DNA from: Planctomycetota bacterium
GTDB taxonomy: Bacteria; Planctomycetota; Phycisphaerae; WQYP01
Direction of reading: 5' to 3'
DNA: 64,000 bases
Assembly (NCBI GenBank): GCA_021818445.1
Contig: JAKAEB010000008.1
Span: 1 to 64,000 of the forward strand
The translations under genes were made by a program, and so were the position numbers. Positions 47,899 to 61,360 of the stretch are shown here, one piece after another. Position 1 is the first letter of the stretch; the number at the start of each line of letters is the position of its first letter. Under the pieces are notes generated by a model. The model searched no databases, was not told the DNA's origin, and saw only the letters and a list, made by a program, of their open reading frames with translations.

Positions 47899-50800
47899 TT
47901 ATTTTATAACGTCCTCGCCTACTCGAGCCCGATGCACGATGGCGAGCAGATTGGGCAGAACCACCAGCGTCAAAGGTAATTGCACCACCAGACCGGAAAT
48001 GATGGCAATCGCCAGCGGTTGCTGCATCTGCGATCCCTGTCCGATGCCCAGCGCCAGGGGAAGCAGAGCGAGAATGGCGGCCAGTGTCGTCATGGCAATC
48101 GGGCGCATGCGGTTCTGTCCGGCGCGTATGAAGCGGGTTATGAGCGACGCATCGGCGGGCATATCATGAAATTCTGAATAATAAAAAATCGCCACCTCCG
48201 TCACGATGCCCACCACCATGGTCATTCCCATCATGGATGAAACATTCAATTCGGTGTGGGTGACAAACAGGCCGATGCATACGCACGCCAGCGCCAGCAG
48301 TGGAATGGAAAGCATCGCTGCCGCCACGCGGAAGTGCTCATACATGAAAAGCAAAAGAAGGAATACGAGTATGACGGCCGCAACCATGACGATCAGAAGG
48401 CCCTTGAATGCAATTTGCTGCTGTCGATATAACCCGCCCAGATGATAATACACGCCGTGGGGAATAATTCCCGGTTCATGGAGCAGGCGTTTAACGGCCG
48501 CGACGGTCGAGCCTAAGTCGCGACCGTTGATGCGCGCCTTGACGGCTACCATACGCTTGAGATTATCACGCATGATTTCCTGCTGGCCGGTCTGAATTTT
48601 GAGTTTGGCGATCAATTTCAACGCTACCAGATGACCATCGGGTGCCCGCAACTGGATATTGCGGATTTCTTTGATGGTGTTGCGGAAAGATTTGGGCACC
48701 CACACACGCACCCCCACCAGACGGGGGCCGTGCTGAATGTACGTGCTGACCTTACCGGTGAGGTATTCACGTACCAGACGGGTAACATCACCGGCAGTGA
48801 GACCCTGCAAAGCCGCTTTAACCGGATTGACATGAATTTCAATCGCATCCCCGGCCAGCACGATGCCGGATCGCACCTCCACCACGCCACGCACCGTTTT
48901 GATGACCGCAGCAACCTTTCGGGCGGTGGCGTCGAGCACGGACGGATGATTGGAATAAATCTTTATTTCGATCGGCTGTGGAACGGCGGTCAGATCGCCG
49001 ATGAGGTCCTGCATCATTTGGTCGGTGTCAATTTTCAGGCCGGGAACTTTCTCGTGTACCAATCGGCGAATGTGAGTCATGATCTGCTCAATCGGTGGCC
49101 GGGGAAAGGGCTTTAATCGAATAAAAAAATCACCGGTGTATGGCTCGGTGAGTCCGCCACCCAATTGCAGCCCGGTGCGGCGGGAATAGGTATCAACGTA
49201 GGGATTGGCGAGGAGTATTTTTTCCACCTCGTCCAGCATGTGATTGGTTTGTGCCAGCGAGGTGCCGGGCGGGGCGACGTAATTGAGAATAAAGCCACCC
49301 TCATCCATGCGAGGCATAAATCCGGTACCGACGTGCGTATATGCCGCATAGCCGCCAAGCAGGATCGGCGCAATCACCACCAGCACCAGCAGGGGAGATC
49401 GTAGCATGGGGCGCATGGCCGCCTCATAAAAACGGTGCGCCGAATGGGTAAACCATCCGCCTTTGCCATGCTGGACGTCTTTATCTGCAAGCATGCGGGC
49501 GGCCAATACAGGCACGCCCAGCCACGCGGTAAAAAATGAAATAAAAAGTGCCGCCGCCATCGTGAGCGACAGGGCTTTGAAAAATGCCCCTGTCACGCCG
49601 GAAAGAAACGCCAGCGGCGTAAAAATAATAATGGTGGAGGCCGATGATCCAGCCAGGGGACGTGTAAATTCCCGCGTGGCGTTGATGATGCTTTGGCGAT
49701 GGTCGCCCTGGTCAGATTCAATTCGGCGCACAATGTGCTCTACCATCACGATGGCGTCATCAATGATAAGACCGACAGCCGCAGCCATACCGCCGAGGGT
49801 CATGACATTGAAACTCATATGAAGCAGGTGCAGCAGGAGTATGGTGGACGCCAAAACGGCGGGCACCATCACCGCCGCAATAATGGTCATCTTCCAGTTG
49901 CGCAGGAAGAGCAGCAGTACCACCACCGCGAGCAGAATTCCAACACACACCGCGTCGCGTACAGAATCTGCGGCCTGCAATATGAGTTGGCTCTGGTTGT
50001 ACCACGTGGCGATAAGCACGCCCAGGGGGAGGCTTTTCTTATATATTTTCAGTGCCCGCTTAATTTGGCGGGATATTCTTACCGTGTTGCCGCCGGGTTG
50101 CTGAAACACCTGAAGCAGCACGGCGCGATGTCCATCGGCGGTGGTGCGGATCCATTGCGGGCGAATATTGGGTTCTACTCTCGCCACATCGCTAAGGCGG
50201 ATAACGCCGTTGTCACCGGTGCGCAGCACCACGTGCGAAATCCGTTTGAGGTTGGTAAAGCGCGAATCAGAAATAATCAGGTACAACCGATCATGGTCCT
50301 GAAGTTTGCCGACGGACGAAAGAATATTCGATGCCGACAGGGCCTTGGCTACATCGGACAGGGTTAAGCCCAATGCCTGCATACGTTCGGGGTTAACCAC
50401 TACACGGTATTCACGCAGCGCCCCACCCTGCACCTGAACCCGGGAAACGCCGCGGATGGTGGAAAGCAGGGGGCGAATTTTATACTGGGCAATATCGCGC
50501 AATTTCACCTGTGATACGGTCGTGGACGTAAGGCTGTAGCCGAGTACAGGAAAATTGGTCAGATCCATCCGTTTGGCGCGGAAGGTAGTATCGGATGGCA
50601 GGTGAGGCATGATGCCGTTGATCTGTCCCTGCACTTGTAAAAGGGCACGGGCCATTTTGGTGCCCCAGCCAAAGTTGACATAAATTTCAGCGCTGCCACG
50701 GCTCGTCACGGACCGCACCGATTGCACGCCCGGAATTTCCCGCAGCGTGCGCTCCACCGGATAGGTGACGGCAATGGCCATGCGGTTAGCCGGGCGCTCG

Positions 50801-50979
50801 CCCGCATTGATGTTGACTTCAATCCGGGGAAAGCTGACCCTCGGAAACAATGACACCGGTAACGCCAAAGCTGAAAAAATGCCTCCCAATGCCAGCACAA
50901 CGATCACAAACAGGATCGATCGCGTATGCCGATGAGTCCATTGGGTAAAGCTCATTAAACTGGTGTTCCCTTCATTCAA
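47899..50979 (-). CDS. RND-family efflux transporter permease
   Basis: SLFPRVSFPRIEVNINAGERPANRMAIAVTYPVE..., GGMAAAVGLIIDDAIVMVEHIVRRIE, GMTMVVGIVTEVAIFYYSEF. Confidence 0.93.
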   Translation of the reverse strand: MNEGNTSLMSFTQWTHRHTRSILFVIVVLALGGIFSALALPVSLFPRVSFPRIEVNINAGERPANRMAIAVTYPVERTLREIPGVQSVRSVTSRGSAEIYVNFGWGTKMARALLQVQGQINGIMPHLPSDTTFRAKRMDLTNFPVLGYSLTSTTVSQVKLRDIAQYKIRPLLSTIRGVSRVQVQGGALREYRVVVNPERMQALGLTLSDVAKALSASNILSSVGKLQDHDRLYLIISDSRFTNLKRISHVVLRTGDNGVIRLSDVARVEPNIRPQWIRTTADGHRAVLLQVFQQPGGNTVRISRQIKRALKIYKKSLPLGVLIATWYNQSQLILQAADSVRDAVCVGILLAVVVLLLFLRNWKMTIIAAVMVPAVLASTILLLHLLHMSFNVMTLGGMAAAVGLIIDDAIVMVEHIVRRIESDQGDHRQSIINATREFTRPLAGSSASTIIIFTPLAFLSGVTGAFFKALSLTMAAALFISFFTAWLGVPVLAARMLADKDVQHGKGGWFTHSAHRFYEAAMRPMLRSPLLVLVVIAPILLGGYAAYTHVGTGFMPRMDEGGFILNYVAPPGTSLAQTNHMLDEVEKILLANPYVDTYSRRTGLQLGGGLTEPYTGDFFIRLKPFPRPPIEQIMTHIRRLVHEKVPGLKIDTDQMMQDLIGDLTAVPQPIEIKIYSNHPSVLDATARKVAAVIKTVRGVVEVRSGIVLAGDAIEIHVNPVKAALQGLTAGDVTRLVREYLTGKVSTYIQHGPRLVGVRVWVPKSFRNTIKEIRNIQLRAPDGHLVALKLIAKLKIQTGQQEIMRDNLKRMVAVKARINGRDLGSTVAAVKRLLHEPGIIPHGVYYHLGGLYRQQQIAFKGLLIVMVAAVILVFLLLLFMYEHFRVAAAMLSIPLLALACVCIGLFVTHTELNVSSMMGMTMVVGIVTEVAIFYYSEFHDMPADASLITRFIRAGQNRMRPIAMTTLAAILALLPLALGIGQGSQMQQPLAIAIISGLVVQLPLTLVVLPNLLAIVHRARVGEDVIK

Positions 50980-51036
50980 TCAGCCGACCGCCGACCTTGG
51001 GTTCTCTGCGTAGAGCGCAGGCCGCCGCCAAGTTTC

Positions 51037-52128
51037 CTACGGCCGGAATTTTTCCGTTACCGCCATCAGATTTTTCAACTGTGGATTTCCCTCCACCACA
51101 ATGCGATCGCCTTGAGCCAAACCAGGAGCGGCTATCAGGTACTCATGAGCTTTTTTAAGCAAAATTCGCACATGATGCTCGTACGCAATTCCGTGCCGGA
51201 CGGTAAATAAAATCTGCTGCGCTCCAACGGGCATGACCGCCGCCCGGGGCGTTACCAGTCCATCGAGCCGGGCAACCGTAATGGACGCCCGCACGTACTG
51301 ACCCAGCAGGAGATCGGAAGAACTTTGCGGCGTAACAAATACATCCACCAGACGCGTGGCGGGATTGACGCGTAATGTAAGAAGTGAAATTTGCCCCGGT
51401 ATAGGTGTTTTTGCATCTTCGCCCACGGGGTAGATATTCACCGGCATATGTTCGTGCAGCATCGAGATATCGGTGGGTTCTACGCCGATGCGGATTTCAA
51501 TCCGATGCGACGAAACAATTTGCAGCAGCGGTGAACCGGCAATGATGATTTGCCCCGGCCTGGCGTAGATATGGTTGATCACACCGGACCGACTCGCCCT
51601 GATAAACCGCGGGCCGCCCACCCCTTGCGCCAACAGATTGGAGAGCTTGAGTTGTGCCAACTCTTCAGCCTGCCGGGCTGTGAGCAATTGGGCCTTGGTA
51701 ACCAGATGCAACTGCTGGCTCGCCAGGGTCTGCTGGTATTGCGCGGCGGCGGAGGTTGCCTGACTGCGGGCCTCGGCCAGCGCCAGCATGGCGGTCGAAC
51801 TGGCCTGCAGTTGCAATAATTTCTGCCCCCGATGCACCCGCTGACCCGCTGACACAAGCATTCGCAGACATTGTGATTCAAAAGGAACAGCCACGTTACG
51901 CACGCTGCTGGCTCTTGCCACAACGGTACCGTAGGTTTGCAGGTTGCGATTAACTACCCGTTTGGCGAGGCGAACCGTCTTGACGGTCGCTACCACATGG
52001 AGTGGTGCACGCGGACCGGCCGACGCCCGCTGTGGCCTGAATAAAAAATGCATGGCAGTCAGTGCGACAAGCAGCGTCACAAGCGATATGAAGCCGAAGG
52101 TTAGGACGAAACGATATCTCTTCATCAT
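51037..52128 (-). CDS. RND efflux periplasmic adaptor
   Basis: SQCLRMLVSAGQRVHRGQKLLQLQ, SGVINHIYARPGQIIIAGSPLLQIV; between RND and OMP genes. Confidence 0.87.
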   Translation of the reverse strand: MMKRYRFVLTFGFISLVTLLVALTAMHFLFRPQRASAGPRAPLHVVATVKTVRLAKRVVNRNLQTYGTVVARASSVRNVAVPFESQCLRMLVSAGQRVHRGQKLLQLQASSTAMLALAEARSQATSAAAQYQQTLASQQLHLVTKAQLLTARQAEELAQLKLSNLLAQGVGGPRFIRASRSGVINHIYARPGQIIIAGSPLLQIVSSHRIEIRIGVEPTDISMLHEHMPVNIYPVGEDAKTPIPGQISLLTLRVNPATRLVDVFVTPQSSSDLLLGQYVRASITVARLDGLVTPRAAVMPVGAQQILFTVRHGIAYEHHVRILLKKAHEYLIAAPGLAQGDRIVVEGNPQLKNLMAVTEKFRP

Positions 52129-53555
52129 GGGTGCAACTCCGATGCCGATGCCGATGGCGGACGATAGTGGCGGGGAATAATAACCCCGGCCGCCAATTCC
52201 AGGGCGATGCGGTTTTCCTCCAGTTGTTGCCGTAATTGAATCAGGCGGATACGTTGAGATATTAAATGGTTCACCAGCCGGTAATAGGTAACCACATCAG
52301 CGCTTCCCTGCTTGAGCGCTTCGTTGTAGATGGATTCAAGGCGGCTCAGCGATTCAATGGATCGATTGGCAGCAGTAATTCGGATTTGCAGGGCGTGGAT
52401 ATTTTGGGCGGCTGAATCCAGTTGCGATCGGGCGTCAAATACCCGCGCCACGTAATGATCAAACAGCATTTTTCGTGTCGCACGGGCGATGGCAATCTGC
52501 CCCTGGTTGCGGTCGAAAATTGGCAGATCCACCGAGACGCCAAAGCCGGTCGTATGCACGTTGGTAGTGTCGCTGGCCTGCCTGAAACCAATGTTGATTT
52601 TGGGAAATTGCTCCAGCACCGCCTTACGCAGGGTTTGATCCTGACTTCGATACGCCTTGCGCAAAGCCGCCAGATCGAGCCGATGGGTCAGCATCAATTT
52701 ATGCAGCAATGGCAATGGCGGCAAAATGAGCTGATGAGGCAGATGCGCGAACCGACTGATATGGATGACCGTGTAGGCGGGAAGCCCGAGCGACTGAAGC
52801 AGCGCCAGCTTGGCTACATGAGAATCCTGCTCCAACTTCAGCAGCAATGATTGTGCCTGCTGGGTGGACGTGGTGGCGGCTGACAAGTCCAGCAGCGTGC
52901 TTAGCCCTTTGGAATAGGCAATACGCTGGATGTGTTCATTTTTGGCTAATTCACGGTAGGCAAGGTGGGCTTCATGCAATTGGGCTTCACTGGAGTAATA
53001 ACGCCAAAAATCGATCCGCGCCGCCATGGCGTATTGCCACTGCTGCCAGCCGATGTCTAAGTCGATTGATCCCTTCTGATAACGGGCGGCGGCAACGCGG
53101 TTCTTGTAAGCAATCAGTTGCGTCAGATTCCAGTTAAGCCCCAGACCGTAACCGGTGAAGGTGCCAGTCCGGAAACCACCCGTCACAAAGTCGGTGCTGT
53201 CGGATAGAACCGGATTGCTCAAAATCCCCGCTTGAAGCAGATTGGCGCTGGCGATGCCGCGCTGATCGGCAATCGCTTTAAGATTGGGATTTAGAATCAG
53301 AGTAAGCACGGCAGCCTCTCCCGCCGTCAAACCACGGTTGGGGTGCAGACGGGTATGCAGCCGCCAAGGGAGTCGCAAATGGGCAAGGCGCATCTGCAAA
53401 TGCTTCCAGACGGGTGCTGATAACGTCCGTTTCACCACACCATTGGTCAACGGGCGGCGCGTGTAGCTTTCACACCCGGTAAACAACGGCAGGCATACGG
53501 CCGCGATACCGAGCAAATACCAATAGCGGCGGTTTAATGGCTTTAAGGCGATCAC
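52125..53555 (-). CDS. TolC/CzcC-type outer membrane efflux protein
   Basis: LTLILNPNLKAIADQRGIASANLLQAGILSNPVL; paired OEP repeats; ATGA overlap with the adaptor. Confidence 0.87.
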   Translation of the reverse strand: MIALKPLNRRYWYLLGIAAVCLPLFTGCESYTRRPLTNGVVKRTLSAPVWKHLQMRLAHLRLPWRLHTRLHPNRGLTAGEAAVLTLILNPNLKAIADQRGIASANLLQAGILSNPVLSDSTDFVTGGFRTGTFTGYGLGLNWNLTQLIAYKNRVAAARYQKGSIDLDIGWQQWQYAMAARIDFWRYYSSEAQLHEAHLAYRELAKNEHIQRIAYSKGLSTLLDLSAATTSTQQAQSLLLKLEQDSHVAKLALLQSLGLPAYTVIHISRFAHLPHQLILPPLPLLHKLMLTHRLDLAALRKAYRSQDQTLRKAVLEQFPKINIGFRQASDTTNVHTTGFGVSVDLPIFDRNQGQIAIARATRKMLFDHYVARVFDARSQLDSAAQNIHALQIRITAANRSIESLSRLESIYNEALKQGSADVVTYYRLVNHLISQRIRLIQLRQQLEENRIALELAAGVIIPRHYRPPSASASELHP

Positions 53556-53855
53556 GACAAAAACAATTCATCCAGCCAAAGCGGCGCGTCCCGGCGGCAT
53601 AAGCGAAGCAGGTAATGCGGCACCACGCGTCCATGCATCTTCACTAAGCGGCATTCGTCCTGAATGCTGCGGCACCCGACCTCCCTCAATCGTTATCGGC
53701 TTAACGCCCGATCGGCATGAGGTCTGACGCACCTGCCCGACAACGACTGCATAAGAAAAACGCCATCCGGTAAATTTATTGCGTCTGCTCTGAAAACTCT
53801 GTCACGATCAACAGATTTTTGCCATCGCGCGGCCATAGCGGCGGACCATCCGCCG

Positions 53856-54803
53856 TTACATCTCGCCTTCAAACATCGACGCCGAATTGTCGCGCTCATC
53901 TGCAAGCACAACGCCGCGTGCCTCAATGGGGACCGGGCGCACATCCACCTTGGATATGGTGAGGTAGGCCACAAGAAGCAGTATGGTCACAAGAAATACC
54001 GCACTGGTGCCGACCGTACCCATGCCCAGGCCACCCAGACTGTGGGGCTGCGACATCAAGTCGCCCAGTGAGGCCCCAAGTGGGCGCGTGAGGACATACG
54101 CGGCCCAAAATGCAAATACGGGGTTGAGTTTGAACCGGTAATATCCCAGGGCGATGACCGCGATGCCCGCACCAAAAATAAAGGCAGAATTAAGATACCC
54201 CCACCTCAACTGCTCGGCTAAAAAGTCTCCGCCCGACGTGCCCAGAGCAAATGTGAACAGGATGGTAAGCCAGTAAAATCCCTCACGTTTCCGCGTGAAG
54301 ATGGTATGGATGGAGAGAGTTTTTTCTGATGCGTACCAACTGATAAACGATATCGCCAGCGCCACCGAAAAGGCCACCGTCGTCACAATCAATGGCACGC
54401 CGAGGTTATCAGCCAAGTTGTCGCTGATCAAGGTGCCGACCACACTGATGAGCACGACAGCCAGCCAGTAAAGTTTGGGCACATAGCGCCGGGCACGAAA
54501 CTGAAAGTACAGCGCCACGATCAGCAGTAACGCCATCACAATGCTGGTCCAGGTTAAACCGAAGCCAAGACGGATATTGAGCAAATCTGCCGCAGTCTCA
54601 CCTACCGTGGTGGCCATGATTTTAATAACCCAGAAATACGCCGTTATCTCCGGTACCTTGTTCAACATGGATGGTGAAGAAATGTGTCCTGTGCCATGCG
54701 GCCCATCAGTGCGTGTGGTTCCATTATTCAATCGACTGGCCTCCGAAATACGTCTGCCAATTATCAATCGCCCGCGTCGGACGCCCGACGCTGTCGCAAT
54801 CAT
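53856..54803 (-). CDS. multi-pass membrane protein, COG4705-like
   Basis: KIMATTVGETAADLLNIRLGFGL...ISDNLADNLGVPL...LGTSGGDFLAEQL...RPLGASLGDLMSQP; true start may be about 54668. Confidence 0.75.
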   Translation of the reverse strand: MIATASGVRRGRLIIGRRISEASRLNNGTTRTDGPHGTGHISSPSMLNKVPEITAYFWVIKIMATTVGETAADLLNIRLGFGLTWTSIVMALLLIVALYFQFRARRYVPKLYWLAVVLISVVGTLISDNLADNLGVPLIVTTVAFSVALAISFISWYASEKTLSIHTIFTRKREGFYWLTILFTFALGTSGGDFLAEQLRWGYLNSAFIFGAGIAVIALGYYRFKLNPVFAFWAAYVLTRPLGASLGDLMSQPHSLGGLGMGTVGTSAVFLVTILLLVAYLTISKVDVRPVPIEARGVVLADERDNSASMFEGEM

Positions 54804-55020
54804 TGCGGGCCAAGCATAGCAGTCATGGATGAAATAAAGATGAAAAAAACTTCAAGCTACAGGGCACTCCCCGCCGTGTGCGTTTTTCCGCAGGCGGCCA
54901 TGGCGGCCGGGGGATGGCGCAACTTGCAATTGACAACCCGTTGGCGTTGCAGCTATATTTCAACTCAGTGGGCTCGCCGCTGGCGTGCTGCTGTACCCAA
55001 ATTGCGTAAGGAGAATCTTG

Positions 55021-56421
55021 ATGCGAATGGCCCGGCTTGCAGTGATGGCTTCGATACTGGGATGCAGCGTGCTGGCAACCACCACTGCCGGGGCGGCGAC
55101 GCCGGTGGGGCAGAGGCATTTTTACCTGAAGGCGGGCGACCGCGTATGTTTTTACGGCGACAGCATCACCGAGCAGCGGTTTTACGGTGTCGATGTTGAA
55201 ACCTACGCCACCACTCGCTTCCCCGATCTGAAAATTAAATATGTCAATTCGGGCGTAGGTGGCGATAAAGTCGGCGGCGGCTGGGCAGGCCCGATCAATG
55301 TGCGGCTCAAACGCGATGTATTCCCCTTCAAGCCGAATGTGGTCACCATTATGCTGGGTATGAATGATGCAGAATACCGGCCGTTCAATCAATCAATTTT
55401 TAATGTTTATCGCAAGGGCTACGTCTATCTTGTCCGGCAGCTCAAAAAACATCTGCCTGGTGTAAAGATCGTTCTTATCGAGCCGTCGCCATTTGACGAT
55501 GTATCGCAGAAGCCCGGGTTTCCCGGCGGTTACAATGCCGTGCTGTTAAAATATGCGGCATTTGTCAAACGGCTGGCCGCACGCAACCACCTTATGTGTG
55601 TCAATTTTAATAAACCGCTGGTAGACGTCACCAAAGGTCTGATGAAAATCAGCAAGCCGCTGGCCCAGCAATTCATTCCAGGGCGGGTACATCCGAGCGC
55701 CACGGGCGAATTGATCATGGCGGCAACCCTGCTCAGGGCATGGCATGCAACGCCCGTTGTTTCGTCCGTCACCATCAACCAGGGCAAGGTGGCATCCGCA
55801 GTCAATACCAAGGTTCGAAAATTGACGGCAGGCAGCAGTTTAAGCTGGACGCAGAAGGACAGATCCCTCCCCATGCCGATGATGACACTCCATGAAAACT
55901 GGCCGCAATTTCCCCCCATGCAAATTTGGCCGGCACCGAAGCCCAACTTCAGTTACACCAGCCCGCTGGCGGCAGCCGTTTTGAAAATAACACACCTTTA
56001 CGCCCGCCTGGACAGCGAAATGCTGCGCGTTCGTGGATTGAAGGCCGCTCATTATCAGTTAAAAATTAATGGCCAGCCCGTGGCCAAATTGTCGGCCGCC
56101 CAGTTGGCCCAGGGCATTAACCTGGCGAAATATAAAACACCCATGCTGCTGCAGGCCTACCACGTGCAGGATATGCTCTGGCATCTGACGGAAGAGCGTT
56201 ACTACGCATGGCGGTATATTCAGTTGCCAATCGAAGGTTACTTTGCGTGGTGGGCGGAAAGTCGCGGACTGATTGTCTCGCCTGCTGAGCACAAAAAGCT
56301 TAATCGCATGGCGGATAAAATGGTGAATGCCATTTATTCCACGTTCCCCGCCTATCGCAAAATGATTTACAACGCAGCCACACCAACTGCGGATCATTAT
56401 TCGCTTACGCCCCTGCCGTAA
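55021..56421 (+). CDS. exported SGNH/GDSL-family hydrolase
   Basis: Signal peptide; VCFYGDSITEQRFYGVDVE, VNSGVGGDKVGGG, VTIMLGMNDAEYR, GRVHPSATGE. Confidence 0.9.
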   Translation: MRMARLAVMASILGCSVLATTTAGAATPVGQRHFYLKAGDRVCFYGDSITEQRFYGVDVETYATTRFPDLKIKYVNSGVGGDKVGGGWAGPINVRLKRDVFPFKPNVVTIMLGMNDAEYRPFNQSIFNVYRKGYVYLVRQLKKHLPGVKIVLIEPSPFDDVSQKPGFPGGYNAVLLKYAAFVKRLAARNHLMCVNFNKPLVDVTKGLMKISKPLAQQFIPGRVHPSATGELIMAATLLRAWHATPVVSSVTINQGKVASAVNTKVRKLTAGSSLSWTQKDRSLPMPMMTLHENWPQFPPMQIWPAPKPNFSYTSPLAAAVLKITHLYARLDSEMLRVRGLKAAHYQLKINGQPVAKLSAAQLAQGINLAKYKTPMLLQAYHVQDMLWHLTEERYYAWRYIQLPIEGYFAWWAESRGLIVSPAEHKKLNRMADKMVNAIYSTFPAYRKMIYNAATPTADHYSLTPLP

Positions 56422-56748
56422 GCATCGCCGTAGCGCCATCCGCGTATGGAGCCAATGTTGCGCTATCCCCCATTGGGTGCCGTACGGATATGACTATCCC
56501 GCTCGGCAGCCAATCCGTGCTGACCGGCAACTTCGGCATAAGGCAATCCGCCCGGCCTGTCATGCGCAGCCACCAGGAATAAAGTCAGGAAAGCCCGTCC
56601 CGTTGCACCACTCATGCGCGGTTCATTGGCTGTCATAATCCGGTAATTTCGGCTACAATTCAGGGACTGCGGGGATCGCAAAAAAGCCCGAATCACCGCG
56701 TCAGTTAAGGCTTTTCAAGGATGCCTGCGCATCCGCATGTATTGATAG

Positions 56749-59307
<2,559 letters not shown>

Positions 59308-59403
59308 AAGCCGCCCGCTTGCGCCAGTACACTTGCATCGCCCATGACAATATCTCTGCGCTCTATTGGTCTGCTGGCGATGCAAGACTAATAATAGCAT
59401 AAG

Positions 59404-60211
59404 TATTATTAACCGCGGAGATGGCGGCTTGTGCGCCAAAACGCTGGCACCAAAAGGTATGGTACCGGGCGTGCCCGGTGTTGCTCAATTGTCAAGATTC
59501 GGCCAATGAATTGCGTGTGATTCTGTGACGCGGCCTCTGCGGCTCTTATTCTCTGCGAGCTAAAAAAAGCAACTGTCATCATGCCAACGGCATGATACCT
59601 TAACTCGCATAGAGAAGAGTTACGATCTCGCGCAGAGCCGCGGAGAAAACTAAAAAAATACGAAATCATCAGATACGCAAGTCTTCGCGCTCTTGGCGCT
59701 CTCCGCGGTGCAAATAGTTACCTCGGCGGTGCGAATAGGTATTTTGATTCACCGCAAAGGCCGCGGAGGACGCCAAGAAACGCCAAGCAACGCAAACATT
59801 AACTAATAGTAATAGTACATAGCACCGGGCTTGCCCGGTGTTGCTTAAAGTTCAAGATTCGGCCAATGAATCGCGTGTGATTCTATGGCTTAACCTCTGC
59901 GGCTCTTATTCTCTGCGCGCCAAAAAGAAGACAACTTTCATCATGCCAGCGGCATGATACCTTAACTCGCACAGAGAAGAGTTACGATCTCGCGAAGAGC
60001 CACAGAGCCGCGGAGAGAACTAAAAAAATACGAAAGAATCACATTCGCAAGTCTTCGCGCTCTTGGCGCTCTCGGCGGTGCAAACAGTTACCTCGGCGGT
60101 GCGAATAGGTATTTTGATTCACCGCAAAGGCCGCGGAGGACGCCAAGAAACGCCAAGCAACGCAAACATTAACTAATAGTAATAGTACATAGCACCGGGC
60201 TTGCCCGGTGT
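59404..60211. repeat. tandem dispersed repeat cluster C (two units, period 370 bp)
   Basis: 59716-59841 and 60086-60211 read as identical over about 126 bp; ATCATGCC-n-GGCATGAT and CACCGGGC-TT-GCCCGGTG hairpins in both units. Confidence 0.92.
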
Positions 60212-60310
60212 CCGCTGCCCGCAAAATCCGCCACCGTATATCGCAGCCCGTCCGGCATCGGCCAAATTGCCAACCACCGGCAAGCCGCTGGCCATATGCC
60301 GCCTGCGGCG
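60198..60310. repeat. dispersed repeat, direct partner at 26-150
   Basis: See partner; starts within the 3' hairpin of cluster C. Confidence 0.8.
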
Positions 60311-60496
60311 TTGCAAATGAATAATGTGCTTCCCTGTTTCAATTTATCTTGCACATGAATGGCCGCACTAATCGAGAACGATCGCAAATAAATTTCCGCG
60401 CCAAATGGAAATTGTGTTTTGCCTCTTTCCCGGCGCGCGAATATGTTATCGATATCTCCGGGCATCTATCGCAAGGGGTCGTCAGGAGTTGGCAAC

Positions 60497-61345
60497 GTGG
60501 AAAGGTATGGTGGCATGCGACATATCCTGGTACCGGATTCGCAACGCTACGCGCATATGAACACCGGCGAATTGCGCGATAGTTTTCTGATCGCATCTCT
60601 TTTCACTGCCGATACAATCAACCTCAATTGGTGCGATTTGGACCGTGCCATTATCGCCGGTGCGGTTCCTACCTCGCGCCCGCTTCCTTTGTTGGCCAGC
60701 GAAGCCATGCGCTGCGAATATTTCCTCCAGCGTAGGGAACTGGGCGCACTCAATATCGGTGGGGCGGGAACCATTGTCGTCGATGGCGTTCGGTATGATC
60801 TGGCCAACGGTGATGGCCTCTATATCGGATTGGGTAGTAAGGACATAACCTTTGGCAGTGTGGCAGCCAGAGAACCCGCAAAGTTTTATCTCCTCAGTTT
60901 TCCCGCCCACCGCCAGTACCCCACAACCCTGATTCGTCGCGACTCGATCACACCGCTTGATTTGGGATCGCCGGCCGGCAGCAATCAGCGGCGACTGTAC
61001 AAATACATTCACCCCGACGGAGTAAAAAGCTGTCAGTTGGTGATGGGCTTTACCCGCCTGGCCCCGGGTAGTGTGTGGAACACCATGCCGCCGCACACGC
61101 ACCTCCGCCGGTCGGAAATTTATCTCTACTTTGACCTGCCTGCCGACGCCCGGGTGCTTCATTTAATGGGCCGTCCCGACGAAACGCGGCATCTGATGGT
61201 GGCGGATGGTGAAGTGGTATTATCGCCACCGTGGTCCATCCACGCCGGGGCAGGCACGGCGGCATACAGTTTTTGCTGGGGGATGGGGGGTGAAAATCAG
61301 CAGTTCACTGATATGGACGGCGTGGCAGTTGCCGAATTGCGTTGA
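60497..61345 (+). CDS. kduI: 5-dehydro-4-deoxy-D-glucuronate isomerase
   Basis: ELRDSFLIASLF, YFLQRRELGALNIGGAGTIVVDG, LAPGSVWNTMPPHTHLRRSEIYLYFDL, WSIHAGAGTAAYSFCWGMGGENQQFTDMD; GTG start at 60497 with AGGAG upstream. Confidence 0.92.
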   Translation: MERYGGMRHILVPDSQRYAHMNTGELRDSFLIASLFTADTINLNWCDLDRAIIAGAVPTSRPLPLLASEAMRCEYFLQRRELGALNIGGAGTIVVDGVRYDLANGDGLYIGLGSKDITFGSVAAREPAKFYLLSFPAHRQYPTTLIRRDSITPLDLGSPAGSNQRRLYKYIHPDGVKSCQLVMGFTRLAPGSVWNTMPPHTHLRRSEIYLYFDLPADARVLHLMGRPDETRHLMVADGEVVLSPPWSIHAGAGTAAYSFCWGMGGENQQFTDMDGVAVAELR

Positions 61346-61360
61346 TGTAAAGGGCGATTG

